Positions 6,628 to 13,350 of a DNA stretch of 15,891 nt are shown here, piece after piece. The DNA comes from Collinsella sp. (GTDB lineage: Bacteria > Actinomycetota > Coriobacteriia > Coriobacteriales > Coriobacteriaceae): contig DYAA01000212.1 of NCBI GenBank assembly GCA_019419405.1, positions 1 to 15,891 of the forward strand. Reading direction: 5' to 3'. Under the pieces are notes generated by a model. That model ran no database searches. It was given only the letters and a program-made list of their open reading frames with translations, and was not told where the DNA came from. A program made the translations under genes and the position numbers. The stretch's first letter is position 1. Each line of letters starts with the position of its first letter.

Positions 6628-7776
6628 GTGTCGGAAAATAGGGATTACTACGAGGTACTTGGCGTCGACAAGGATGCCGACGCGCGGACGATTAAGCGCG
6701 CGTTTCTAAAGAAGGCCCGTACCGTACACCCGGACGTTTCGGACGACCCCGAGGCCGAGGCCAAGTTCAAGGAGCTCAACGAGGCCTATTCCGTTCTTTC
6801 CGATGGGCAGAAGCGTGCTAACTACGACCGTTACGGCACTGCCGACGGCCCTGGTGGTTCGGGCTACGTCGATATCAACGATATCTTTGGTGGTATGGGC
6901 ATGGACGACTTGTTCTCGTCGTTTTTTGGCGGCGGTGCCGGCGGTGGCGCCCGCAGCCGTCGCGAGCGTCGTCGCGGTCGTGACATGGCCATCTCGCTTT
7001 CGGTGACGCTCGAGGAGGCGGCGCTCGGCTGCAAAAAGACAATCAGCTATGACCGCTTTGCTCCTTGCGAGGACTGCAATGGCACCGGTAGGGCAGAGGG
7101 CGCACAGGAAAAGCAGTGCGGCCGCTGCCACGGCACGGGCTATGTCACGACGGTTCAGCGATCGTTTTTGGGCCAGGTTCAGTCTTCCTCGCCTTGCCCC
7201 GACTGCCATGGCGAGGGCACGGTTATCGACCATCCCTGCGAGACCTGCGATGGTCAGGGCCGCACGCCTTCGCATGAAAAGATTGACATCGATATTCCCG
7301 CCGGCGTTTCGACCGGTCGACAGCTGCGTGTGAGCGGCTTTGGCGAGGCCGGTCTTCGCGGCGAGCCTTCGGGCGACTTGATTGTCAACGTGCGCGTTGC
7401 CGACCATGAGCGCTTTAAGCGCAACGGTGACGACCTGTACCTGGTGAGCGATATCTCGATTGCGCAGGCTGCGCTCGGCTGCGAGATCGATGTCGAGGGC
7501 ATTATGCCCGACGAGGTCGTTAAGGTGTGCGTCCCCGCCGGCGCCCAGTACGGCGACACCGTGAGCGTCAATAATTACGGCATGCCGCGCATTGGCGGTG
7601 GCGGTTCGCGTGGCCGCTTGATCGTTCAACTGCGCGTGGTCGTTCCCACCAGTCTTTCCAATAAGCAGCGCGAGCTGCTCCGTGCTTTTGCCGATGAGAT
7701 GGGCGATGACGTCGCTTCCGGTAAGAAGTCGGTGACCGACCGTATCAAGAGTGCCCTCGACGATATCCTCGATTAA
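6628..7776 (+). CDS. dnaJ: Chaperone protein DnaJ (canonical type I Hsp40)
   Basis: DnaJ delivers unfolded clients to DnaK and stimulates its ATPase. The 382-residue length is standard. Residues 6-70 form the J domain (DYYEVLGV, HPD at 34-36). The G/F region contains the DINDIFGGMGMDDLF stretch, the DIF motif that regulates the Hsp70 cycle. The zinc domain has cysteines 147/150 (CEDCNGTG), 164/167 (CGRCHGTG), 190/193 (CPDCHGEG) and 204/207 (CETCDGQG). C-terminal domains I and II are complete (GDLIVNVRVADHERFKR, then the QAALGCEIDVEGIM region), ending in a dimerisation helix region. A basic run, RSRRERRRGR, between the G/F region and domain I is noticeable. The GTG start is set by the upstream GGAAGGA. 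Its stop overlaps the SD of mtaB, so it heads the downstream coupled operon. It is a paralogue of the preceding membrane DnaJ. Neither dnaK nor grpE is in the window. Confidence 0.96.
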   Translation: MSENRDYYEVLGVDKDADARTIKRAFLKKARTVHPDVSDDPEAEAKFKELNEAYSVLSDGQKRANYDRYGTADGPGGSGYVDINDIFGGMGMDDLFSSFFGGGAGGGARSRRERRRGRDMAISLSVTLEEAALGCKKTISYDRFAPCEDCNGTGRAEGAQEKQCGRCHGTGYVTTVQRSFLGQVQSSSPCPDCHGEGTVIDHPCETCDGQGRTPSHEKIDIDIPAGVSTGRQLRVSGFGEAGLRGEPSGDLIVNVRVADHERFKRNGDDLYLVSDISIAQAALGCEIDVEGIMPDEVVKVCVPAGAQYGDTVSVNNYGMPRIGGGGSRGRLIVQLRVVVPTSLSNKQRELLRAFADEMGDDVASGKKSVTDRIKSALDDILD

Positions 7777-7785
7777 GGAGCCCGC

Positions 7786-9078
7786 GTGCTCGCACCCCAT
7801 ATTTCCGTCGTCAACCTCGGCTGCCGTGTCAACCGGGTTGAGTCTGACCGTATCACTGCCGATCTTATGCGCCTGGGTTTTGCTATGGTGGAGCCCCAGG
7901 ATGCCGACCTGATCGTCATTAACACCTGTGCCGTTACGGGCGAGGCCGAGGCCAAGACCCGTAAGGCCGTCCGTCATGCGCTGGCCCATCCAAATGAGCC
8001 CTATGTAGTCGTGACCGGATGCGTGGTCAATTTGCATCCCGAGGAGCTGTTGGAGCTTTCGGATCGCGTGATTGCCGAGCCGTCTAAGATCGATGTCGCC
8101 GAACGTGTCTGCGATGTGCTGGGTGTCGAATCCGATAGTGTGGCCGCCTGCAGCGACAGCGATGTGGTCGACGCTCTGGGTCGCTCGCGTCTGGGTGTGA
8201 AGATCCAGGATGGCTGCAACCACCGTTGCACCTATTGCATCGTGTGGAAGGCCCGCGGTCCCGAGCGTTCCGTGCCCGTCGAGTCCGTGCTTGAGCAAGT
8301 TCGCGAGGCCCAGGAGGCCGGCGTGCCCGAGGTGGTGCTGACCGGTGTGAACCTGGGTGCCTACGATGGCAAGAGCGCGACCGACGAGCATGTCGAAATC
8401 GATGAGCTGCTCGAGGCCATCATGGAGCGCACGACTATTGCGCATGTGCGCATTTCCTCGGTCGAACCCATGGATATCTCTGAGCGCCTGCTTAAGGTTA
8501 TGGCGCGCTATCCGCAGCGTATTGCCCCGTTTTTGCACCTGCCCGTACAGTCCGGCTGTACGGCGACGCTGCATCGCATGGGTCGTCCCTATAGTGCCGA
8601 GGCCTTTGAGGACACGGTGCGCATGATTCGCGCCATCCTGCCGCAGGCGTCTCTTTCGTGCGACGTCATCGTCGGTTTTCCTGGTGAGACGGACGAGGAG
8701 TTCGAGGAGTCGCTGGCGCTGTGCCGCCGCGTGGGGTTCTCGCGTATGCACGTGTTCCGCTACAGTAAGCGTCCCGGTACCCTTGCTGCCGACATGCCCG
8801 ACCAGGTGCCGCCCGAGGTTATGGCCGAGCGCAGCCGCCGTATGCGAGACGCGGCGCAGGAGCTCGCTATCGCCGACGCTCGTCGTCGCGTGGGCACCGT
8901 TGAGCGCGCCGTGCTCGAGTATGGTGACAACCTGACGCTCGGTTCGTTCCATCATGCCCGTCTTGACGATACCTGTGGACTTACAGCCCCGTGCCTGCTC
9001 GATGTTGCTATCATCGGAGTCGATGATTCCGGCTTGGTCCATGCGCGCAGGGAGGTCCATGGAAGCCTCGAAGATTAG
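7786..9078 (+). CDS. mtaB: tRNA (N6-threonylcarbamoyladenosine-37-C2)-methylthiotransferase
   Basis: MtaB converts t6A37 to ms2t6A37 in ANN-decoding tRNAs using two [4Fe-4S] clusters and two SAM molecules. The N-terminal methylthiotransferase domain shows its three cluster cysteines, Cys13 (NLGCRVN), Cys48 (INTCAVT) and Cys79 (VTGCVV). The radical-SAM cluster is CNHRCTYC (Cys144, Cys148, Cys151). FLHLPVQSGC and VIVGFPGET are typical of the family, and a TRAM-like RNA-binding end follows (about 370-425). At 430 residues with the short NLGCRVNRVES start, it fits MtaB better than MiaB or RimO. GTG 7786 has AAGGAG (7775-7780) 5 nt upstream, overlapping the dnaJ stop. The 3' end overlaps phoH by 20 nt. 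In Bacillus the equivalent gene also follows the dnaJ cluster, but after prmA and rsmE, which are absent here. Confidence 0.95.
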   Translation: MLAPHISVVNLGCRVNRVESDRITADLMRLGFAMVEPQDADLIVINTCAVTGEAEAKTRKAVRHALAHPNEPYVVVTGCVVNLHPEELLELSDRVIAEPSKIDVAERVCDVLGVESDSVAACSDSDVVDALGRSRLGVKIQDGCNHRCTYCIVWKARGPERSVPVESVLEQVREAQEAGVPEVVLTGVNLGAYDGKSATDEHVEIDELLEAIMERTTIAHVRISSVEPMDISERLLKVMARYPQRIAPFLHLPVQSGCTATLHRMGRPYSAEAFEDTVRMIRAILPQASLSCDVIVGFPGETDEEFEESLALCRRVGFSRMHVFRYSKRPGTLAADMPDQVPPEVMAERSRRMRDAAQELAIADARRRVGTVERAVLEYGDNLTLGSFHHARLDDTCGLTAPCLLDVAIIGVDDSGLVHARREVHGSLED

Positions 9079-10045
9079 ACTTACCGTTCCCGAGGGAGTT
9101 GATCCCTCGCGTGTTTTGGGCGCCGGCGACGGCGTCCTTCGTGCGCTCGAGAGCTTGGTTCGCGCTCACGTGGTCGCCCGTGGCGATAGGATCTCCGTGA
9201 GCGGCGACCCGGACGAGGTCGAGCTCGTGGCTCGCTTTTTCGAACATGCTTTTCGCGAGGCGGCGGCCGGTCGTACCCTGTCTGCCGACGATGTCTCGCG
9301 TTGCCTGGCCGTCTTGCGCGACGGCGAGCATGAGGCCACATCGCTTCGCGATGACGTGCTGCTTTCGTATCGCGGTCGCGTCATTCGTCCCAAGACGCTT
9401 GGGCAAAAGCGCTATGTGGATGCCATTCGCTCGCATACCATCACCTTTGGCTTGGGTCCTGCCGGTACCGGTAAGACCTATCTGGCCATGGCGCTCGCCG
9501 TTGCCGCGCTCAAGCGCCATGAGGTGGGCCGTTTGATCTTGACGCGTCCGGTTGTCGAAGCAGGGGAGAACCTGGGCTTTTTGCCCGGCACCCTCGAGGA
9601 AAAGATCGATCCGTACATGCGCCCGCTCTACGATGCCCTTTTTGACATGATGGATCGTGAGCGCACCGATGAGCTTATGGAGCGCGGCGTGATCGAGATC
9701 GCCCCGCTCGCCTACATGCGCGGTCGTACGCTGAGCGATGCTTTCGTGGTGCTCGACGAGGCGCAAAATACCACGCCCGAGCAGATGAAGATGTTCCTGA
9801 CACGCCTTGGATTCAACTCCAAGTTCGTGATTACCGGCGACCTCAGCCAGCGCGACCTGGTGGGTCGTCGTGGTGGCTTGGCGGATGTCGAGAAGATTTT
9901 GGGCCGTGTCGACGATGTGGCATTTTCTCACCTCGAGCGTGCCGACGTGGTGCGTCATGCCCTAGTGGGTTGTATCGTTGAGGCATATGATGCTTATGAT
10001 GACGTGCGTGAGCAACGCTCACGCGACCGAAAGGAGTCCCGTTGA
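9059..10045 (+). CDS. phoH: PhoH-family P-loop ATPase
   Basis: PhoH/YbeZ proteins are RNA-linked P-loop ATPases that partner with the ribonuclease YbeY; their exact activity is not settled. The 328-residue product has a small N-terminal domain (1-100). Walker A is GPAGTGKT (residues 133-140), preceded by the PKTLGQKRYVDAI lead-in typical of PhoH. Walker B is FVVLDEAQNT, followed by the sensor region FVITGDLSQRDL. The start ATG 9059 lies inside mtaB (20-nt overlap). Its SD, GGGAGG (9050-9055), leaves only 3 nt, which is unusually tight. The alternative in-frame ATG at 9041 has no SD. I keep 9059 but with less certainty for the start than for the gene. The stop TGA shares bases with the TTG start of ybeY, so the two partners are translationally coupled. 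Confidence 0.95.
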   Translation: MEASKIRLTVPEGVDPSRVLGAGDGVLRALESLVRAHVVARGDRISVSGDPDEVELVARFFEHAFREAAAGRTLSADDVSRCLAVLRDGEHEATSLRDDVLLSYRGRVIRPKTLGQKRYVDAIRSHTITFGLGPAGTGKTYLAMALAVAALKRHEVGRLILTRPVVEAGENLGFLPGTLEEKIDPYMRPLYDALFDMMDRERTDELMERGVIEIAPLAYMRGRTLSDAFVVLDEAQNTTPEQMKMFLTRLGFNSKFVITGDLSQRDLVGRRGGLADVEKILGRVDDVAFSHLERADVVRHALVGCIVEAYDAYDDVREQRSRDRKESR

Positions 10046-10551
10046 GTGTATTGATCAGCAACGATGCCGAGCTCGATACGCTGCTCGATGCTCAGGAGGT
10101 GGAGCACATCTGCGAGGTCGTGCTTGCCGCCGAGGGCGTTGAGCGTGAAGTCGAGATTTCCCTTTCGTATGTCGACGAGGACGAGATGCACGAGCTCAAC
10201 CACGAGTGGCGCGGTATCGACCGCACCACCGATGTGCTCTCGTTTGAGTGCGATTCGGCCTTTGACGATGACATTCCCGCCGATGAGACGCTCGAGCTCG
10301 GCGATATCATCTTGGCCCCGCAGGTTATTGCCCGTCAGGCCCCCGGTTTTGGCAATAGCCCCGCTGACGAGTGCCGTCTGATGCTCGTTCACGGCATGCT
10401 GCACCTGCTGGGCTATGACCACATCGAGGACGACGAGGCCGAGGTTATGGAGGCCCGCGAGGACGCTATCCTGCGCGATCTGGCGCTCGAGCGCGGCGAG
10501 GATCCCAAACTGGTTCACGTCGGCCCCATCACCAATCATGCCCACGACTAG
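10042..10551 (+). CDS. ybeY: Endoribonuclease YbeY (rRNA maturation factor)
   Basis: YbeY is a metal-dependent endoribonuclease needed for 16S rRNA 3'-end maturation and ribosome quality control. The 169-residue protein carries the signature metal site HGMLHLLGYDH, with His117, His121 and His127 binding zinc. The N-terminal NHEWRGIDRTTDVLSF stretch and ELGDIILAP are also typical. The start is a TTG at 10042 in a TTGA overlap with the phoH stop. AAGGAG (10031-10036) lies 5 nt upstream and no ATG or GTG in the right frame is near, so the rare start is well supported. Adjacent phoH and ybeY encode known interacting partners in other bacteria. The C-terminus extends about 10 residues past the usual end with a His/Asp tail. 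The dgkA SD overlaps its stop. Confidence 0.96.
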   Translation: MSVLISNDAELDTLLDAQEVEHICEVVLAAEGVEREVEISLSYVDEDEMHELNHEWRGIDRTTDVLSFECDSAFDDDIPADETLELGDIILAPQVIARQAPGFGNSPADECRLMLVHGMLHLLGYDHIEDDEAEVMEAREDAILRDLALERGEDPKLVHVGPITNHAHD

Positions 10552-10560
10552 GAGCCGTTT

Positions 10561-10938
10561 ATGATTCCCGGATCGAACAAGGACCATCCGTCCTTTTTAA
10601 AGTCGTTCTCCTACGCCATGGAGGGCTTCGTCACCGCCGTCAAGACCGAGCGCAACATTAAGGTCATGCTCGTGGCGGGCGTGTGCACCGTCATTGCCGG
10701 CTGCATCGTGGGGCTCGACATTGCCGAGTGGGCCACGATTATCATTTGCTGCGGCCTGGTGATTCACGGCGAGCTGTGCAATACCGCCATGGAGGCCATT
10801 GTCGATCTGGCGACCCAGGAGCTCCATCCGCTGGCAAAACGCGCCAAGGACATCGCCGCCGCCTCTGTATACGTTCTTTCCATCACCGCCGCGATTGTGG
10901 GCGTGCTGGTATTTGCCCACGCGCTCGGCTTTATTTAG
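10561..10938 (+). CDS. dgkA: Diacylglycerol/undecaprenol kinase family protein
   Basis: This is a small integral-membrane lipid kinase. Gram-negative members phosphorylate diacylglycerol; the Gram-positive members (such as Bacillus DgkA) mostly phosphorylate undecaprenol to recycle the cell-wall carrier lipid, which I infer is the substrate here. The 125-residue protein has three predicted membrane helices (about 34-51, 56-70 and 100-122) and a cytosolic amphipathic N-terminus. Active-site residues line up with those known for E. coli DgkA: Glu30, Glu71, Asn74 and Glu78 (in ELCNTAME), and Lys96-Asp97. ATG 10561 has AGGAG (10550-10554) 6 nt upstream, overlapping the ybeY stop. The phoH-ybeY-dgkA-era order matches Firmicutes. 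era follows after 12 nt. Confidence 0.93.
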   Translation: MIPGSNKDHPSFLKSFSYAMEGFVTAVKTERNIKVMLVAGVCTVIAGCIVGLDIAEWATIIICCGLVIHGELCNTAMEAIVDLATQELHPLAKRAKDIAAASVYVLSITAAIVGVLVFAHALGFI

Positions 10939-10950
10939 AAAGGGATTCCC

Positions 10951-12018
10951 ATGTCCGACAATATGCAGTCTACCGATGAGATTTTGGACGACGAGTCCCC
11001 GGATGCTAAGGCGACCGAGGCCTATGAGGAAGTCGAGGAGTTCGACCCGTTTGAGGGCATGAGCGACGAGGAGCTCGACGCCCTGTGCGATGAGGACGAC
11101 AGCCTCGCGGGCTTTGGCGACGTTGAGCCCGGTTTCCGCAGTGGCTTCGTGGCCTTGGTCGGCCGCCCCAACGCCGGTAAGTCAACGCTGCTCAACGCCT
11201 GCTATGGCAAAAAGGTCGCCATCACCTCGCCGGTGGCCCAGACGACCCGCCGCCGCATGCGCGCCGTCGTCAACCGTCCCGGCTACCAGCTGGTCTTTGT
11301 CGATACCCCGGGTATCCACAAGCCCAAGGACGGTCTAGGGTCCGAGCTGAACAAGAGCGCGCTGTTCGAGCTGAACGATGTCGATGTTGTCGCGTTTTTG
11401 ATTGATGCCACCAAACCGATCGGCAGGGGAGACGCCTGGGTTGCCGAGCGTGTCAAGAATGCCCGTTCCAAGAAGGTCCTGGTGCTCACCAAGGCCGATG
11501 AGGCCGACCCCGCACAGGTCATGGAGCAGCTTAAGGCAGCCCACGAGCTTATGGACTTTGACGACGAGATCGTGACGTCGTCGGTCAAGAACTTCAACGT
11601 CGATGCCTTTATCGAGACCGTTGCGCACTTTTTGCCCGAGGGCCCGCGTTGGTTCCCCGAGGACATGGGTACCGACGCTTCTGACGAGACGCTCGTTGCC
11701 GAGTTTGTGCGCGAGAAGGTCTTGCGCCGCACCCGTGATGAGATCCCTCACTCCGTTGGCGTAATCTGCGACGCGCTCGAGCAGACCAAGAAGGTGCTGC
11801 GCGTGCACGCCACTATTTACGTCGAGCGCGAGGGCCAAAAGGGCATCATCATCGGCAAGGGCGGCGAGATGATCAAGCATATCGGTATCGACGCCCGTCG
11901 CGATCTTGAGCGCATTTTTGGCACGCAGGTCTTTTTGGAGCTGGACGTGAAGGTCAAGGCCGGCTGGCGTGACGACGAGGCCCAGATTCGCCGCTTTGGC
12001 TACAACGCCGAGGACTAA
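10951..12018 (+). CDS. era: GTPase Era with acidic N-terminal extension
   Basis: Era is a GTPase that binds the 3' end of 16S rRNA and checks 30S maturation. The core runs from residue 62. G1 is GRPNAGKS (71-78), the switch region has TSPVAQTTRRRMR, and G3 is DTPG (in VFVDTPGIHKPK). G4 is TKAD rather than NKxD, a variant I recall from actinobacterial Era. G5 is SSVKN. The C-terminal KH domain has IIIGKGGEMIK with its GKGG loop. The 355-residue length exceeds the usual 300 because of a 60-residue N-terminal extension with 24 Asp/Glu and one Lys. That extension is real coding sequence by start placement: ATG 10951 has GAAAGGGA (10938-10945) 5 nt upstream, and no SD precedes the later in-frame ATG codons. 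recO follows after 15 nt. Confidence 0.96.
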   Translation: MSDNMQSTDEILDDESPDAKATEAYEEVEEFDPFEGMSDEELDALCDEDDSLAGFGDVEPGFRSGFVALVGRPNAGKSTLLNACYGKKVAITSPVAQTTRRRMRAVVNRPGYQLVFVDTPGIHKPKDGLGSELNKSALFELNDVDVVAFLIDATKPIGRGDAWVAERVKNARSKKVLVLTKADEADPAQVMEQLKAAHELMDFDDEIVTSSVKNFNVDAFIETVAHFLPEGPRWFPEDMGTDASDETLVAEFVREKVLRRTRDEIPHSVGVICDALEQTKKVLRVHATIYVEREGQKGIIIGKGGEMIKHIGIDARRDLERIFGTQVFLELDVKVKAGWRDDEAQIRRFGYNAED

Positions 12019-12033
12019 GGACGCGCAGCGCGC

Positions 12034-12783
12034 ATGGCAGGCTCCCGGACATATCGCACGAAGGTGCTCGTCCTCGATAAGACGAAGCTCAAAGAGACGG
12101 ACCTGATCTTGACGATGCTTGACGAGCGGGGTCGTCAGGTTCGTGCCGTGGCAAAGGGGGCCCGCAAACCCGGTGGGCGCTTGGCGGCGCGCTGCGAATT
12201 ATTCTGTACCGTCGATATGCTGCTCGCACATGGACGCTCGCTCGACGTTGTTTCTCAGGCCGAGCTTTTGGAAGCGCCGGTTGGCGCCGCGCCCGATTAC
12301 GAGACGACCTGCGCCGCAAGCGCGATTGCCGAGGTCGCACGCGTGTGCTCATTCGAGGACGCCGAGGACCCGTTTACCTTTGCCATCACGCAGCGGGCGC
12401 TCACGCTTGTCGGCTGTGGGCTCGACTCGGCACATATGGACCTGCTCGTGGCGGCCTTTGTCTTTAAACTTCTGTCGCACGTGGGCTATCGACCCGATTT
12501 TTCGGCCTGCGTGCTGTGCGGAGACCCCATGCTGTCGTACTTTTCGCCCCAGGCGGGCGGGCTCATGTGCGGTTCGTGCGCGTCGAGCGTTCCGGGTGCC
12601 GAGCTGGTTTCGACCGGTGAGGTCGAGTGGCTGCGCGCCCTCATGTCCATGACCTTCGATGCACTCATGGTCGAGCGAATCGACCCGCATACGGCGGCGT
12701 TCTTGCTCGGGCTTTCGCATGTGTGGGCTGCGACGCACACCGACCAGCGCCTCCGTGCGATGGAATTCATGTTGGGTCGGTGA
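12034..12783 (+). CDS. recO: DNA repair protein RecO
   Basis: RecO mediates RecA loading onto SSB-coated single-stranded DNA in the RecFOR pathway and anneals complementary strands. The 249-residue protein has the N-terminal OB-fold (YRTKVLVLDKTKLKETDLILTML, then RGRQVRAVAKGARKP with basic DNA-contacting residues). A helical domain follows. The zinc site typical of many RecO proteins is formed by Cys159/Cys162 (CVLC) and Cys179/Cys182 (CGSC). ATG 12034 is preceded by AAGGA at 12017-12021 with a rather long 12-nt spacer overlapping the era stop, so expression is probably coupled to era. era-recO adjacency is common in Gram-positive bacteria. This is the last gene of the dnaJ2-to-recO run. No terminator is visible after it, so read-through into rpsO is possible. 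Confidence 0.94.
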   Translation: MAGSRTYRTKVLVLDKTKLKETDLILTMLDERGRQVRAVAKGARKPGGRLAARCELFCTVDMLLAHGRSLDVVSQAELLEAPVGAAPDYETTCAASAIAEVARVCSFEDAEDPFTFAITQRALTLVGCGLDSAHMDLLVAAFVFKLLSHVGYRPDFSACVLCGDPMLSYFSPQAGGLMCGSCASSVPGAELVSTGEVEWLRALMSMTFDALMVERIDPHTAAFLLGLSHVWAATHTDQRLRAMEFMLGR

Positions 12784-12807
12784 TGATGCGCATGGGCGGT
12801 CTGCTTG

Positions 12808-12816
12808 TGGTAACAT
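12808..12816 (+). promoter_or_regulatory. Extended -10 promoter for rpsO
   Basis: TGG followed by TAACAT (12811-12816) is an extended -10, 25 nt after the recO stop. The predicted start near 12823 gives a leader of about 98 nt before rpsO. No -35 consensus lies 16-18 bp upstream. Confidence 0.55.
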
Positions 12817-12875
12817 ACCGACCTGTTGGTACCTCGACCTTGGATGCTCGCTCCACCGACGGCTTCCCAGTCCGA

Positions 12876-12902
12876 GGCGAATAGTGTCGCCCGCGGGCGA
12901 CA
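12876..12902 (+). promoter_or_regulatory. rpsO leader with two mutually exclusive hairpins
   Basis: TGTCGCCCGCGGGCGACA (12885-12902) is a perfect 18-nt palindrome that can fold into a 7-bp hairpin with loop CGCG. The same TCGCC (12887-12891) can instead pair with GGCGA (12876-12880). The structure ends 7 nt before the rpsO SD (12910-12916). S15 represses its own translation through structured leaders in several bacterial groups, so a regulatory role is plausible but inferred. Confidence 0.45.
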
Positions 12903-12921
12903 AGAAACGAAAGGTGAAACA

Positions 12922-13200
12922 ATGACTGTTTCCAAAGAGCGCAAGGCTGAGCTGACTGCCCAGTTCGGTAACACCCCGGTCGACACCGGCAACCCCAAGG
13001 TTCAGGTCGCCATCCTGTCCGAGCGCATCAAGGAGCTGACCGAACACATGAAGTCCCACCAGAAGGACTTCCACACCCGTCGTGGCCTGCTCATGCTCGT
13101 CGGCCGTCGTCGTCGTCTTCTCTCCTACATCAAGAAGAACGACATCGTCGAGTACCGTGAGCTCATCAAGGCTCTGGGCATCCGCGACAACATCCAGTAA
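12922..13200 (+). CDS. rpsO: 30S ribosomal protein S15
   Basis: S15 (uS15) binds the 16S rRNA central-domain three-way junction early in 30S assembly. The 92-residue product has the family signature: TGNPKVQVAILSERIKELTEHMK, then HQKDFHTRRGLLMLVGRRRRLLSYIKKND, with the conserved His/Asp/Ser residues that contact rRNA helix 22. ATG 12922 is preceded by AAAGGTG (12910-12916) 5 nt upstream. An in-frame start at 12826 would translate the leader and is not family-like. The gene has an extended -10 promoter, a structured leader and its own terminator. It is followed by pnp, the classic rpsO-pnp pair. Confidence 0.98.
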   Translation: MTVSKERKAELTAQFGNTPVDTGNPKVQVAILSERIKELTEHMKSHQKDFHTRRGLLMLVGRRRRLLSYIKKNDIVEYRELIKALGIRDNIQ

Positions 13201-13215
13201 GGATTTGTACATGCT

Positions 13216-13247
13216 AAGAGCGTCCTGCGCAGCGGGGCGCTCTTTTT
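13216..13247 (+). terminator. Intrinsic terminator between rpsO and pnp
   Basis: AAGAGCGTCC (13216-13225) pairs with GGGCGCTCTT (13235-13244) in a 10-bp stem containing one T-G pair, with a 9-nt loop and T residues running to 13247. It starts 15 nt after the rpsO stop. Partial read-through into pnp is likely in such an arrangement, as in E. coli. Confidence 0.88.
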
Positions 13248-13266
13248 GTGTAAGGGCGCGAACAAT

Positions 13267-13337
13267 CACGCTCTGAAGCGTGGCGGGGGCAGGGGGCCCG
13301 CGTCACATGAGAAGCCCACAGGCAAGGGGCCTGTGGG
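13267..13337 (+). promoter_or_regulatory. Structured leader of pnp
   Basis: Three helices can be drawn. CACGCT/AGCGTG (13267-13272 with 13277-13282) has a 4-nt loop. GTGGCG plus GGG (13280-13288) pairs with CCC and CGTCAC (13297-13306) around a one-base bulge, and excludes the first helix. CCCACAGGC (13315-13323) pairs perfectly with GCCTGTGGG (13329-13337) and ends 3 nt before the SD (13341-13346). pnp leaders are known sites of autoregulation in E. coli, and an Actino-pnp RNA motif has been described in other actinobacteria. Equivalence is not shown here. Confidence 0.5.
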
Positions 13338-13350
13338 GTAAAGGAGAACA

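Noticed and set aside
6706..9060. 784-codon open frame on the - strand opposite dnaJ2 and mtaB
   Set aside because: It spans two well-supported genes and has low-complexity His/Arg/Ala composition. It is a codon-bias shadow.
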